Below, one piece after another: positions 43,417 to 51,717 of a DNA stretch of 64,000 nucleotides. Position 1 is the first letter of the stretch; each line of letters starts with the position of its first letter. This DNA comes from Bacillota bacterium. Lineage in GTDB: Bacteria > Bacillota > UBA4882 > UBA8346. The DNA is taken from NCBI GenBank assembly GCA_023426245.1, contig JAFABB010000050.1:114822-178821 (forward strand). Reading direction: 5' to 3'. Both the position numbers and the translations under genes were made by a program. The notes beneath the pieces were generated by a model. It was given only the letters and a program-made list of their open reading frames with translations. It ran no database searches and was not told where the DNA came from.

Positions 43417-43583
43417 AAATGTTTTTGCAGACCAGCAAAACAATATTGCAGATGGGAGAGATGATTTTGCAGATCAGCAAAACGTTTTGTTGATGGGAGC
43501 AAACACTTTGGAGATTAGCAAAACAACATTGCGGATGGGAGAAATGTTGTTTTGGATCGGCAAAGTTATTTTGCAGATGGTCT
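43417..43583 (+). repeat. Four 41-42 bp tandem repeats, possibly a frameshifted gene
   Basis: Units begin at 43417, 43459, 43500 and 43542 with lengths 42, 41, 42 and 42. Each has TTTTGCAGAyCAGCAAAAC-like and TTGCrGATGGGAG blocks. Forty-two bases are 14 codons, and the frames read a 14-residue motif (about LQTSKTILQMGEM). The one-base-shorter second unit breaks the frame at 43493, and the reading then resumes in another frame to 43690. The flanking frames (43266-43493 and 43487-43690) may thus be one broken gene. I see no good ribosome binding site, so a non-coding minisatellite is equally possible. Confidence 0.75.
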
Positions 43584-43738
43584 GGAACAACCGGCCAATT
43601 TATCGAAAACGGAATCGTAAAACATTAAAACGAATGAAAACTCAAACTGAGGCAGGGAAGGTATTTTGGGTTAATTTTACAAATTTTTAATTTACAAATC
43701 TCCAAATCCGGCTTACAATATAAGTAATCGAATATGAA

Positions 43739-43912
43739 TCCTTCAGGGCAGGGTGCGATAAGTTTTACTAACGTAAACCTTTAATCAATTCCCGACCGGT
43801 GGTAAGAGAAATAGTTTTCTGACGAAAACTTTTATTCTCAAGTCCACGCGCTTTTAAAAAGCAGATCTGGTGAGATTCCAGAACCGACGGTAGAGTCCGG
43901 ATGAAAGAAGGA
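43739..43912 (+). promoter_or_regulatory. FMN riboswitch (RFN element)
   Basis: The conserved blocks occur in order: closing stem TCCTTC/GAAGGA, CAGGGCAGGGTG, AATTCCCGACCGGTGGTAA, GTCCACGCG, then TCTGGTGAGATTCCAGAACCGACGGTAGAGTCCGGATG split over 43866-43903. This is the FMN aptamer that normally shuts down riboflavin synthesis and transport genes. It is followed by a terminator and by a three-gene ABC transporter. Confidence 0.95.
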
Positions 43913-43928
43913 AAAGTGTATTTCCTGT

Positions 43929-43965
43929 CCCTGAATAAATTTAATTTGTTCAGGGATTTTTATTT
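43929..43965 (+). terminator. FMN riboswitch expression-platform terminator
   Basis: CCCTGAA and TTCAGGG pair around a 13-base AT loop and are followed by a T-rich run, 16 bases after the aptamer and before the first gene. FMN binding would favour this terminator. Confidence 0.8.
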
Positions 43966-43984
43966 TCAGTAGGTGATGATACTC

Positions 43985-44761
43985 ATGAACAATCAAATCA
44001 TTCAGTTGGACGATGTTACACTGGCTTTTACCAAGGGGAACCAGCCTGAACTTTTAGGAATCAATCTCTCCATCCATCCGGGGGAAATTATCAGTTTGGT
44101 CGGACCCAGCGGCTGCGGTAAATCAACTTTATTACGGTTGATCGCCGGGGTTCTTGCGCCAACCCGCGGTGAGGTTAGGGTTTTTGGAGAAAAAGTAACT
44201 CCGGGATGGCCGGGACTTGGGTTTGTACCTCAAGATTCATTACTTTTTCCTTGGCGGACTGTAGCTGCCAATGTTGGACTTCCACTGGAAATTCAAGGAG
44301 AGAAAAATAAGCTCCTGATAGCGGAGAAAGTCAACAAAGCTTTGGAATTGGCTAATTTAAGCGATTCAGGCCATAAATATCCGCATCACCTCTCGGGCGG
44401 AATGAGGCAACGGGCGGCTTTGGCACGGGCTTTGGTGGGCGATACCCAAATATTGATGTTGGATGAACCTTTTGCGGCCTTGGATGATATTACCCGGACC
44501 GGGTTGCATTTGGAATTATTAAATCTGCAATCGCGGACTGGGGCGACTATTTTGCTGGTAACCCACAATATTTTTGAAGCGGTTTTTTTATCGGGGCGGG
44601 TTGTGGTAATGGGGGAAAAGCCGGGCCGGATTCTTGGCGAGGTTGCTATTGGGTTGGGGTATCCACGCCGCTTGAAAATCATCGGCAATCCGGAGTTCGG
44701 GAGACTGGTGAGCGAAGTCCAGGATTTACTGGCCTTGGGGTCGGAAACGGAGGTGTCCTAA
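43985..44761 (+). CDS. ABC transporter ATP-binding protein (NitT/TauT/RibXY-like, FMN-regulated)
   Basis: This 258-residue ATPase has Walker A GPSGCGKST (about residues 38-46), Q loop VPQDS, signature LSGGMRQRAALARAL and Walker B ILMLDEPF followed by the H loop VTHN. It belongs to the family that energises nitrate, taurine, thiamine-precursor and riboflavin importers. AGGTGAT lies eight bases before the ATG at 43985, which I prefer over the GTG/ATG at 43973/43976. It is the first gene under the FMN riboswitch; its stop is followed directly by the permease ATG. Given this control, I infer uptake of riboflavin or a flavin precursor. Confidence 0.9.
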   Translation: MNNQIIQLDDVTLAFTKGNQPELLGINLSIHPGEIISLVGPSGCGKSTLLRLIAGVLAPTRGEVRVFGEKVTPGWPGLGFVPQDSLLFPWRTVAANVGLPLEIQGEKNKLLIAEKVNKALELANLSDSGHKYPHHLSGGMRQRAALARALVGDTQILMLDEPFAALDDITRTGLHLELLNLQSRTGATILLVTHNIFEAVFLSGRVVVMGEKPGRILGEVAIGLGYPRRLKIIGNPEFGRLVSEVQDLLALGSETEVS

Positions 44762-45535
44762 ATGAAACTTCCAATACAGGTTTTTTTCCGGAAATACTAT
44801 GAGTACCTGTTGATACCTTTGGGATTTCTAATTTTTATAGGTATCTGGCATCTTCTGGCTAAAATTTACCCTGCTTTCATTTTACCCGGGCCTGAAAAAG
44901 TCTGGGACCGGATGATGGAATATACGAAGAATGGTTTATTATTGCAACATGGGGTGACAACTTTTTATGAAGCCATGATGGGCTTTTTAGCCGGAGTTTT
45001 GCTTGCTTTGCCTTTAAGTTATTTTTTAGCACACCATCCTTTTTTTGAGAGGTGTCTTGCCCCTTATATTGTCGGGCTTCAGGCAATCCCCATCGTGGCC
45101 TTGGCTCCTTTACTGGTAATCTGGTTTGGATTCGGACTTACTTCCAAAGTATTAATCGCCACCCTGGTATCTTTTTTTCCGATACTTACCAATGGCATCA
45201 TGGGATTTCGAAGTACGGACCCCCGGTTAGCGGAGTTAATGGCGGTGATGGGAGCCAAACGCACCCAAGTGTTTGCAAAGCTCGAGCTCCCGTCGGCCCT
45301 ACCGGTGATTTTCGGCGGTTTAAAACTTGGAATTACCCTTTCGGTAATTGGAGCGGTAGTGGGTGAATTCGCCGGCGCCGGAAAAGGCTTGGGTTATTTG
45401 GTGAACGCCGCCCGGGGAAGTTTTGACACTCCCTTGATTTTTGTAGCATTGATTATCCTGGCTTTTTTAGGAATTGGCTTTTACTTGCTTATCGTTTGGC
45501 TTGAGTATGGACTGGTACCATGGCGGCGACAATAA
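44762..45535 (+). CDS. ABC transporter permease (FMN-regulated importer)
   Basis: This 257-residue permease has about six spans. It carries an EAA-like loop (ELMAVMGAKRTQVFAKLELPSALP) as in the SsuC/TauC/ThiX group, and the TM-linked IPIVALAPLLVIWFGFG motif. It starts directly at the stop of the ATPase gene and is translationally coupled. In flavin-linked systems of this type the permease is called RibX; I leave the symbol blank because substrate evidence is only the riboswitch. Confidence 0.9.
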   Translation: MKLPIQVFFRKYYEYLLIPLGFLIFIGIWHLLAKIYPAFILPGPEKVWDRMMEYTKNGLLLQHGVTTFYEAMMGFLAGVLLALPLSYFLAHHPFFERCLAPYIVGLQAIPIVALAPLLVIWFGFGLTSKVLIATLVSFFPILTNGIMGFRSTDPRLAELMAVMGAKRTQVFAKLELPSALPVIFGGLKLGITLSVIGAVVGEFAGAGKGLGYLVNAARGSFDTPLIFVALIILAFLGIGFYLLIVWLEYGLVPWRRQ

Positions 45536-45618
45536 GCGACGGGAAACATCTTTATCAAGTTTAAGGAAAAGACCGGGTTTAGGCGCAAGGATAAAATGAA
45601 AACTATTGGAGGTTATCC

Positions 45619-46629
45619 ATGATGAAGAAGGGTTTTTGGATAAGTATTGGTTTGATGGTTATTTTGGTGACGGTTTTGGGTTTTGCGACAACTCTTGGAA
45701 CTTTTGCGGCTGAGCCTTATAAAAAGGCGACAATTGCGATGACCTACATTCCGAATGTTCAGTTTGCTCCCTGGTATGTTGCGGCGGATAAAGGCTTTTT
45801 TAAAACGGAAGGCCTCGATGTGAACTTTGATTATCGGATGGATATTGATGCTTTACCGCTCGTGGCCAGCGGTAAAATTGATTTTGCGATTGCCGGGGGC
45901 GATCAAGTTATCACTGCCCGTTCTCATGATATACCTGTGGTTTATCTGGCAACGCTCTATGCTAAATTTCCTCCCGCCGTTATCACTTTATTAAAATCAG
46001 GGATAAAGACTCCCAAGGATTTAAAGGGCAAAAAGATAGGATTGCCTTTATATGGCACCAGTCTCCTGGCAGTCAAAGCGATTCTTAATAAAACGGGAAT
46101 TTCGGAAAAGGATGTTCAGTTAATTGATGTGGGCTATACGCAAATATCGTCTTTAACTTCGGGAAAAGTCGATGCCATTGTGGGATTTGCCAATAATGAG
46201 CCTTTGAATTTAATCGCTCAAGGTTATGCAATCAATCAAATTGATTCCTGGAATTATCTTCCCCTGGTGGGACATGGATTGATTACCGGTAAAGGAACCA
46301 TCGCCGCCAATCCTAAAATGGTTCAGGCGATGGTAAGAGCCACCGTCAAGGGGATGAAGTACTCTTTGGAACATCCATCCGAAGCTTATGCGATTTGTCT
46401 AAAATATGTTCCGGATATCAGTAAGGACAGCCAAGGTTTACAAGAGAGAATTTTGCAAAGTTCAATGGAATTATGGGAGAATGAATACACCAAACAATAC
46501 GGATTAGGGATGTCGGATCTGAAAGGTTGGGCGGATTCACAGAAGTCTATACACCAATATGGGTTGATTGATAAGGAAACACCCGTCAAAGAAATGTTGA
46601 ATCTAAAATTTATTCCTAAAAAGCAGTAA
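45619..46629 (+). CDS. NMT1/THI5-like solute-binding protein (FMN-regulated importer)
   Basis: This 336-residue extracellular binding protein has a signal peptide (MMKKGFWISIGLMVILVTVLGF, with cleavage near FAA-EP at about residue 32). The mature part begins KKATIAMTYIPNVQFAPWYVAADKGFFKTEGLDV, the signature of the NMT1/THI5 domain shared by thiamine-pyrimidine and riboflavin binders, followed by SGKIDFAIAGGDQVI. GGAGGT precedes the ATG. It is the third gene under the FMN riboswitch; the leaderless gap of 83 bases holds nothing notable. It matches the RibY component of RibXY-type systems by domain and context. Its stop codon abuts that of the convergent M23 peptidase gene. Confidence 0.9.
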   Translation: MMKKGFWISIGLMVILVTVLGFATTLGTFAAEPYKKATIAMTYIPNVQFAPWYVAADKGFFKTEGLDVNFDYRMDIDALPLVASGKIDFAIAGGDQVITARSHDIPVVYLATLYAKFPPAVITLLKSGIKTPKDLKGKKIGLPLYGTSLLAVKAILNKTGISEKDVQLIDVGYTQISSLTSGKVDAIVGFANNEPLNLIAQGYAINQIDSWNYLPLVGHGLITGKGTIAANPKMVQAMVRATVKGMKYSLEHPSEAYAICLKYVPDISKDSQGLQERILQSSMELWENEYTKQYGLGMSDLKGWADSQKSIHQYGLIDKETPVKEMLNLKFIPKKQ

Positions 46630-47595
46630 TTATTGTATTTGCAGGAAAGGTACAGGATTAATCGGACTGCCGTGGTCACGGACTTCATAATGGCAATGGG
46701 GACCTGTTGCTTCTCCGGTGGCTCCGGCCAAAGCGATCTTCTGTCCTTTCCTCACGGTTTGCCCAACATTCACTAAAAGGCGGGAATTATGTCCGTAACA
46801 TGTTTCATAACCATTGCCGTGACTGAGTTTCACAAGGTAGCCATATCCGTTTTGCCATCCGGAATACGTGACGACTCCATCAGCGGTGGCTTTGATCGGG
46901 GTGCCATAGGAAGCTCTTATGTCAAGACCTTCGTGACGGATATAACGATGATAAATAGGATGTAGGCGCATTCCGAAAGAGCAAATAATCGTCGAATTCA
47001 CCGGCCAAATTGAGGGCATATGATCAAGACGGTATTCGTAGGATTGTAACTCGCCCAAAATTTGCTTCTGAGCATTTTTTTCCGCTTCCATATATTGATC
47101 CAATTGTTCCAGATTATGCCGGAGTTGATCTAAAGAAGTGTTGGGAGCGTTCATTACGGGAAGTGAACTTAAGGAGTACGGCTGGGTGCGTACAAAAAAG
47201 CCGCGGCTGGCTATAAAAATGGATCGTCCCTTTTTCTCGCGGACTCTGGTTAGTGTATTATCCAAACGGGTTTGGGTTTCTTCGATCCTGGACAATTCTT
47301 TGGTGATGAATTCGTTTTTGGCGAGAATCGGTCGGACTCGTTGCCTTTCAGCGGTTAATTTTACAATGAGTTGTTTTTTGGCGGCAATGTCCTTTTTAAA
47401 AACGGCGATCTGCCATATTTGGGTTGAGTATCCAAAAAAAATATAGAGGTTGAAAACGATAAAACCAATAATCAGCAAAGCTAAAGAATAAGGAATATAA
47501 CAACTCTTCACTTTAGTAGATGAAGAGTTTGGAACAATCAGGAGGCTATAATTTAAGTTTTTATTCAAAAACCGGTAAAATTTCCTTGCAGACAC
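46630..47595 (-). CDS. Membrane-anchored M23 family peptidase
   Basis: This 321-residue protein has a short cytoplasmic tail, one membrane span at about residues 35-55, a coiled-coil region (about 65-200, with KDIAAKKQLIVKLTAERQRV) and a C-terminal LytM/M23 peptidase domain. Zinc and catalytic residues are seen in SFGMRLHP, RHEGLDIRASYGTPI and the HCH of GPHCHYEVRD. The likely role is cleaving or organising peptidoglycan cross-bridges. SpoIIQ-like sporulation proteins share the layout, but here all active-site residues are present. It starts at GTG with AAAGGGGG nine bases before. The stop codon directly abuts the flavin-importer binding protein stop. Confidence 0.88.
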   Translation of the reverse strand: MSARKFYRFLNKNLNYSLLIVPNSSSTKVKSCYIPYSLALLIIGFIVFNLYIFFGYSTQIWQIAVFKKDIAAKKQLIVKLTAERQRVRPILAKNEFITKELSRIEETQTRLDNTLTRVREKKGRSIFIASRGFFVRTQPYSLSSLPVMNAPNTSLDQLRHNLEQLDQYMEAEKNAQKQILGELQSYEYRLDHMPSIWPVNSTIICSFGMRLHPIYHRYIRHEGLDIRASYGTPIKATADGVVTYSGWQNGYGYLVKLSHGNGYETCYGHNSRLLVNVGQTVRKGQKIALAGATGEATGPHCHYEVRDHGSPINPVPFLQIQ

Positions 47596-47828
47596 GATTG
47601 AAAGCCCCCTTTAGTAAAATGAAGCAAAAATATACCCAAACGACTAAAGATTTTAATCGCCATTACCGATAAATTAAAATTAATGTATTTATTATTACGA
47701 CAAATTCTTGGATATTCCTGCCAATAAAAATAAATTTGGTAAATATTGATGAATATTTTCCATTTCAATTGTTTAGGCTATGTTCTTTTAAAAATGGCCG
47801 AGGAAACTATTGTCTTTTTAAAATAAAA

Positions 47829-47861
47829 GTGAATATTTTCCACAAAAAGGAAAATATTCAC
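47829..47861. repeat. Perfect AT-rich inverted repeat before mutY
   Basis: GTGAATATTTTCC and GGAAAATATTCAC are exact complements around ACAAAAA. A direct copy of TGAATATTTTCCA also lies at about 47749-47761. Without a T run it looks more like an operator or a protected mRNA hairpin. The rest of 47596-47939 is AT-rich and shows nothing else. Confidence 0.6.
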
Positions 47862-47939
47862 AAATCGAATCGATATTTCATTAAAAAAAGAACCTTGTTT
47901 TTTATTGTTTCATGTTAAATGATGTGATATGGTGTATTT

Positions 47940-49025
47940 ATGAGAAATCATAAACAGGCTATCGATACGTTATCCCATAATGGACAACCTGAAATTACCG
48001 TTGATCTGTTATCTTGGTATCATCAGAATGCTCGCAAATTACCCTGGCGCCAAACGAAAGATCCTTATAAAATTTGGGTTTCCGAGGTTATGCTGCAACA
48101 AACCAGGGTTGAAACGGTAATACCTTATTACGAGAAATTTCTAAACCGCTTTCCTACAGTCGAGGCATTGGCTGCTGCCTCAGAAGATGAGGTTTTGAAA
48201 ACATGGGAGGGGTTGGGTTATTATCGCCGGGCGAAATTGCTTCATAAAGGAGCGGCAGTGGTTGTCAATCAATTGAATAGTCTTTTACCGGCCGATCCCA
48301 AAGAATTAGGAGCGTTACCCGGTATTGGGACTTATATGGCCGGTTCCATAGCCAGTATTGCGTTTAATCTTCCCGTTCCGGCAGTCGATGGAAATGTAAT
48401 TCGGGTAGTAACCCGAATGCTGGCTTGGGAAGAAGATGCAGCAACTCCAAACTCCAAACGCATGATTACAAAATGGGTGTGCGGGCAATTTCCCCCGGGA
48501 CAAGCTGGGGATTTTACTCAGGCCTTAATGGAAATAGGAGCGCTTATTTGTTTGCCGCGAGCGCCTCATTGCCGGAAGTGCCCTTTATCCCGGTTCTGTA
48601 AGGCTTTTGGAGCCAATCCTGAACGTTTCCCCGTGAAAAAAACTTCACGGGAGATACCGGTAGAACGCCGGATTGTTCTTCGAATTACCTGGAATCAGAA
48701 GCGTCTTTTATTTCAGAGACCCAAAGATGGATTAATGGCAGGATTTTGGGAATATCCAACCATAGTTGCCGGGCCAAACGAGGATGCGCTGACTTTGGCA
48801 AAAAAATGGGGTCTTGAGCATCTGGGCGCGATAATCCCATTCCAATTTTTCAGGAATATGACCCATGTATATACCCATTTACGTTGGAACCTGGAAATTT
48901 TCAATGGAGATTGGGAGGAGAAAAGGGAGCCGAATCGAATCAATAATGGCTTATGGCTATTGCCCGAAGAAGAGGCTGGATTGCCTCGGGTGGCTTTTAT
49001 CCGGCGATTAAGTTCTCAAATTTGA
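47940..49025 (+). CDS. mutY: A/G-specific adenine DNA glycosylase
   Basis: This 361-residue base-excision repair enzyme removes adenine opposite 8-oxoguanine. Catalytic E49 is in WVSEVMLQQTRVETV, the helix-hairpin-helix is ELGALPGIGTYMAGSIASIAF, and catalytic D150 is in PAVDGN. The iron-sulfur cluster cysteines C204, C211, C214 and C220 have the C-X6-C-X2-C-X5-C spacing. A NUDIX-like C-terminal domain (residues about 235-361) recognises 8-oxoguanine. The ribosome binding site before the ATG is weak; a Met start is nevertheless supported by length. It stands alone between a palindromic region and two tiny minus-strand genes. Confidence 0.94.
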   Translation: MRNHKQAIDTLSHNGQPEITVDLLSWYHQNARKLPWRQTKDPYKIWVSEVMLQQTRVETVIPYYEKFLNRFPTVEALAAASEDEVLKTWEGLGYYRRAKLLHKGAAVVVNQLNSLLPADPKELGALPGIGTYMAGSIASIAFNLPVPAVDGNVIRVVTRMLAWEEDAATPNSKRMITKWVCGQFPPGQAGDFTQALMEIGALICLPRAPHCRKCPLSRFCKAFGANPERFPVKKTSREIPVERRIVLRITWNQKRLLFQRPKDGLMAGFWEYPTIVAGPNEDALTLAKKWGLEHLGAIIPFQFFRNMTHVYTHLRWNLEIFNGDWEEKREPNRINNGLWLLPEEEAGLPRVAFIRRLSSQI

Positions 49026-49067
49026 AAGTCTTGCTATGATTATGTTAGGAGGGAAAATTCCCTTAAA

Positions 49068-49271
49068 TTAATTGATGCGATTTATTGGACTACCTGAGAT
49101 AAATCCCTTTCTTTGCAAACGTTCGTTCAAAATTACCAATATCAGTTCACTTTCATGGCGATTTTCCCCATAGTCGTCGGGGAAAAGGAGCTCACTATAA
49201 TTTATCAATCGGGGAAGTTTATTGGTTAATGACGGTTTCAAAAATGAATACCTCCGGTTCAACAATTTCAT
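49068..49271 (-). CDS. Small hypothetical protein
   Basis: This protein of about 67 residues ends in HESELILVILNERLQRKGFISGS and is basic in its first half. The ATG at 49271 has AGGTG six bases before it; alternatively a TTG at 49241 has GGAGGT seven bases before it, giving 57 residues. The gene follows the tiny gene at 49311-49475 closely on the same strand. I do not recognise either, but both have good ribosome binding sites, so a two-gene unit is plausible. Confidence 0.5.
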   Translation of the reverse strand: MKLLNRRYSFLKPSLTNKLPRLINYSELLFPDDYGENRHESELILVILNERLQRKGFISGSPINRIN

Positions 49272-49310
49272 ACAAGCACCTGTGGCAATCAGGATCATTT
49301 GAAATAGGAT

Positions 49311-49475
49311 TTACTCGTTCTGTTTTGATGATTTTTGTTTTTTGATACGTTTGTAAAATTCATCAAACATTACATCCAATAGTATATTGTCGAGAGGGTC
49401 CTCCGATTCATTGAGATCTTTTGCTGTAATATTAAGCTCTCTCCTTTGATTATTCCAAATTTTTGTAACGTCCAT
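49311..49475 (-). CDS. Small hypothetical protein, 54 residues
   Basis: The protein reads MDVTKIWNNQRRELNITAK at the start, then an acidic segment (DLNESEDPLDNILLDV) and ends in a basic KRIKKQKSSKQNE tail. GAGGGGTGATTGC precedes the ATG, a strong ribosome binding site. It is too short to assign a family. It is first in a possible two-gene unit with the reading frame at 49068-49271. Confidence 0.55.
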   Translation of the reverse strand: MDVTKIWNNQRRELNITAKDLNESEDPLDNILLDVMFDEFYKRIKKQKSSKQNE

Positions 49476-50073
49476 TGCAATCACCCCTCATTCTAATTTT
49501 GCCAAAAAAAATATTTTTGATACTGGACTGAAGGAATTATTTGCAATTCACCCTATAAAAATATCAAAGGAAAGAAGAATGACTTATTAATATTGGGTTG
49601 AATGACATCAAGTTAACATTGTTTCCCGTGATATAAGTCGAATAACATCAAGTCGATTGACATCAATAGACTGAAATGGTATATTTTAAGCAGCGCTTAA
49701 CATTGCATTGGATGATGGATTCGAACAGAAATCAATATATTGAAAGTTGTCCTTTTTTTAGAAAACTAACTTTTCGATTAAGTAAATTCACAGCCGTATC
49801 TCAGGTGTATTATTTGCTGAAACGGTTTTTTCTTTTGGGAATTTGTGTGTTAATTATGTGTCCAATGTCGTTTAATGCGGTTAGATTAATTGGCGGGCTC
49901 TTTTTGAATTGAAGACGAATTTCCATTTTGACGCAAATAAGTATTATTACCACTCTTCTTATGACTTTGGAAATTTTTGGAGAGTCGAGCCGAATTATTT
50001 TCGCTGTATGAGATGGCATTCAAATAAAAAAGAAAGTGCGCGCACACGCGCGCGAGAGGAGGAAAGATTCATT
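49476..50073. other. Intergenic stretch with short repeats
   Basis: GAATGACATCAAGT, GAATAACATCAAGTCG and ATTGACATCAAT occur near 49600-49670 as short imperfect repeats. A 78-codon frame at 49676-49912 lacks a ribosome binding site. Just before the next gene, 50036-50056 is an alternating purine-pyrimidine tract (GTGCGCGCACACGCGCGCGAG), unusual for this AT-rich DNA. No gene is supported. Confidence 0.5.
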
Positions 50074-51615
50074 TTGCGTAAGTTTTTTTTACTTGCCACA
50101 TGTTTGTTAGTTGTCATTGCGGCGATTAGTTTTTCATCTGCCGCCGCACCCAAGATTTTGGTTTATGCCAAGGGTTCCGATCCCCGGGGCCTAGATCCGG
50201 CCTATGTTGATGATGGTGAATCAGCCAAGATCATCGTAAATATTTATGATACTTTGGTTCGATACAAACAGGGAGGCACCGAGATTGAACCGGGTTTGGC
50301 CACTTCTTGGACAAAATCCACTGATGGTTTAGCGTGGACTTTCAAATTGAGGAAAGGCGTTAAATTCCATGATGGAACGCCCTTCAATGCCGCTGCTGTT
50401 AAATTCAGCGTGGAGCGTCAGTTACCTCCGCTCGTGAAAGACAGTATGCCCTATGCATCTTTCACTTTTGGACCGGTTAAAAAAGTTGAGGTTGTCGATG
50501 ATTACACCGTTCGTTTTATTTTGTCCAGACCTTATGCGCCGTTCTTAGCCAATTTGGCCATGTGCCTGGCAGCTCCAATCGTCAGTCCGGCTGCAGTGAA
50601 GAAATATGGTGAAAATGATTTCTCTCAACATCCGGTTGGAACAGGCGCTTTTATTTTTCAAAAATGGGATAAGGATCAACAGATCGTTCTGGTGAAGAAT
50701 AATAACTATTGGGGTCAAAAAGCTAAAGTTGACAAAGTTGTTTACGTGACCACCAAAGAAAATTCCGTAAGAGCCAGCCAATTGATTACCGGCGCCGCTG
50801 ACATTATTGACGGAATCGATCCCAATGATGTGAAAACCCTGGAAGCTAAAGGAATGCATGTTATTAAAAATCCGGGAATGAACATCAACTATATGTATTT
50901 CTTTTGCCATAAAAAGCCTTTTAATGATGTCAGGGTTAGACGGGCCATCTCTATGGCTATCAACCGGGAGTCATTGGTGAAATATCTTTATCAAGGATAT
51001 GCGCAAGTAGCTAATGGCCCGTTACCAAATTTTATCCCCGGTTATGATCCCAAATTGAGACCTTTAGAGTATAATCCCGAGCAAGCTAAAAAACTTTTGG
51101 AAGAGGCGGGGTATTCCAATTTTAGTTTCGATTTTATTACCTATTCCAATCCCCGGCCCTATAATCCGGTAAATGGTGTTAAGTTGGCCGAGGCTGTACA
51201 GGCCGAACTTTTAAAGATTGGTGTAAAGACCAATATCAGAGTCTATCCCTGGAAGGAATATAAAGATATTTATGCTAAAGGGGAAGTCGGAGAAGCGGGG
51301 TTCTATGGTTGGACAGGCGATAACGGAGATGCCGATAACTTCCTATCATTGCTGAGTTCCAAAGAAATTGACTCAACTTTGAATACGGCCAAGTACGTTA
51401 ATCCCAAGGTGGATGCCTTGTTGGAACAAGGTACCAAGGTATCGGACACTAAAGCTCGCGTGAAAATTTATCAGGACCTGCAGAAAATTTTAATTGATGA
51501 AGCTCCCTGGGTATTTATCAGTCATGCTTCCGATTTGGCAGCCTGCAAACCGACAGTGAAGAATTTTTATCCTCATCCTACCGGGGTATCGTGGATGAAT
51601 ATTGTTTCCAAATAA
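50074..51615 (+). CDS. Peptide ABC transporter solute-binding protein (DppA/OppA family)
   Basis: This 513-residue family 5 solute-binding protein has a signal peptide (LRKFFLLATCLLVVIAAISFSSAAA) and the cleavage region near SSA-AA. The mature part starts PKILVYAKGSDPRGLDPAYVDDGESAK, typical of DppA-like proteins, with the family signature near WTFKLRKGVKFHDGTPFNAAAVKFS. It starts at a TTG preceded by GAGGAGGAAAG; no good ATG is nearby. It is the first gene of a five-gene peptide importer. The ligand could be a dipeptide, an oligopeptide or nickel; peptide is most likely because no nickel ligands are visible. Confidence 0.9.
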   Translation: MRKFFLLATCLLVVIAAISFSSAAAPKILVYAKGSDPRGLDPAYVDDGESAKIIVNIYDTLVRYKQGGTEIEPGLATSWTKSTDGLAWTFKLRKGVKFHDGTPFNAAAVKFSVERQLPPLVKDSMPYASFTFGPVKKVEVVDDYTVRFILSRPYAPFLANLAMCLAAPIVSPAAVKKYGENDFSQHPVGTGAFIFQKWDKDQQIVLVKNNNYWGQKAKVDKVVYVTTKENSVRASQLITGAADIIDGIDPNDVKTLEAKGMHVIKNPGMNINYMYFFCHKKPFNDVRVRRAISMAINRESLVKYLYQGYAQVANGPLPNFIPGYDPKLRPLEYNPEQAKKLLEEAGYSNFSFDFITYSNPRPYNPVNGVKLAEAVQAELLKIGVKTNIRVYPWKEYKDIYAKGEVGEAGFYGWTGDNGDADNFLSLLSSKEIDSTLNTAKYVNPKVDALLEQGTKVSDTKARVKIYQDLQKILIDEAPWVFISHASDLAACKPTVKNFYPHPTGVSWMNIVSK

Positions 51616-51624
51616 AGAACGTTC

Positions 51625-51657
51625 ACAAGAGGCTGTGGAGTTTTGACAGCCTCTTGT
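51625..51657 (+). terminator. Stem-loop between binding protein and permeases
   Basis: ACAAGAGGCTGT and ACAGCCTCTTGT are perfect complements around GGAGTTTTG. Lacking a T run, it probably protects the first gene's mRNA and reduces downstream expression. Confidence 0.7.
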
Positions 51658-51717
51658 ATCTGTAAGGGTTTTTCTTCTAGTAAAGGTTTTTCTTTAGCAA
51701 AAGCAAGGAGTTAGATT

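Noticed and set aside
43417..43583. CRISPR array
   Set aside because: The units are contiguous imperfect repeats without spacers.
49676..49912. 78-codon open frame before the peptide-binding protein
   Set aside because: It lacks a ribosome binding site and its composition is that of AT-rich intergenic DNA.
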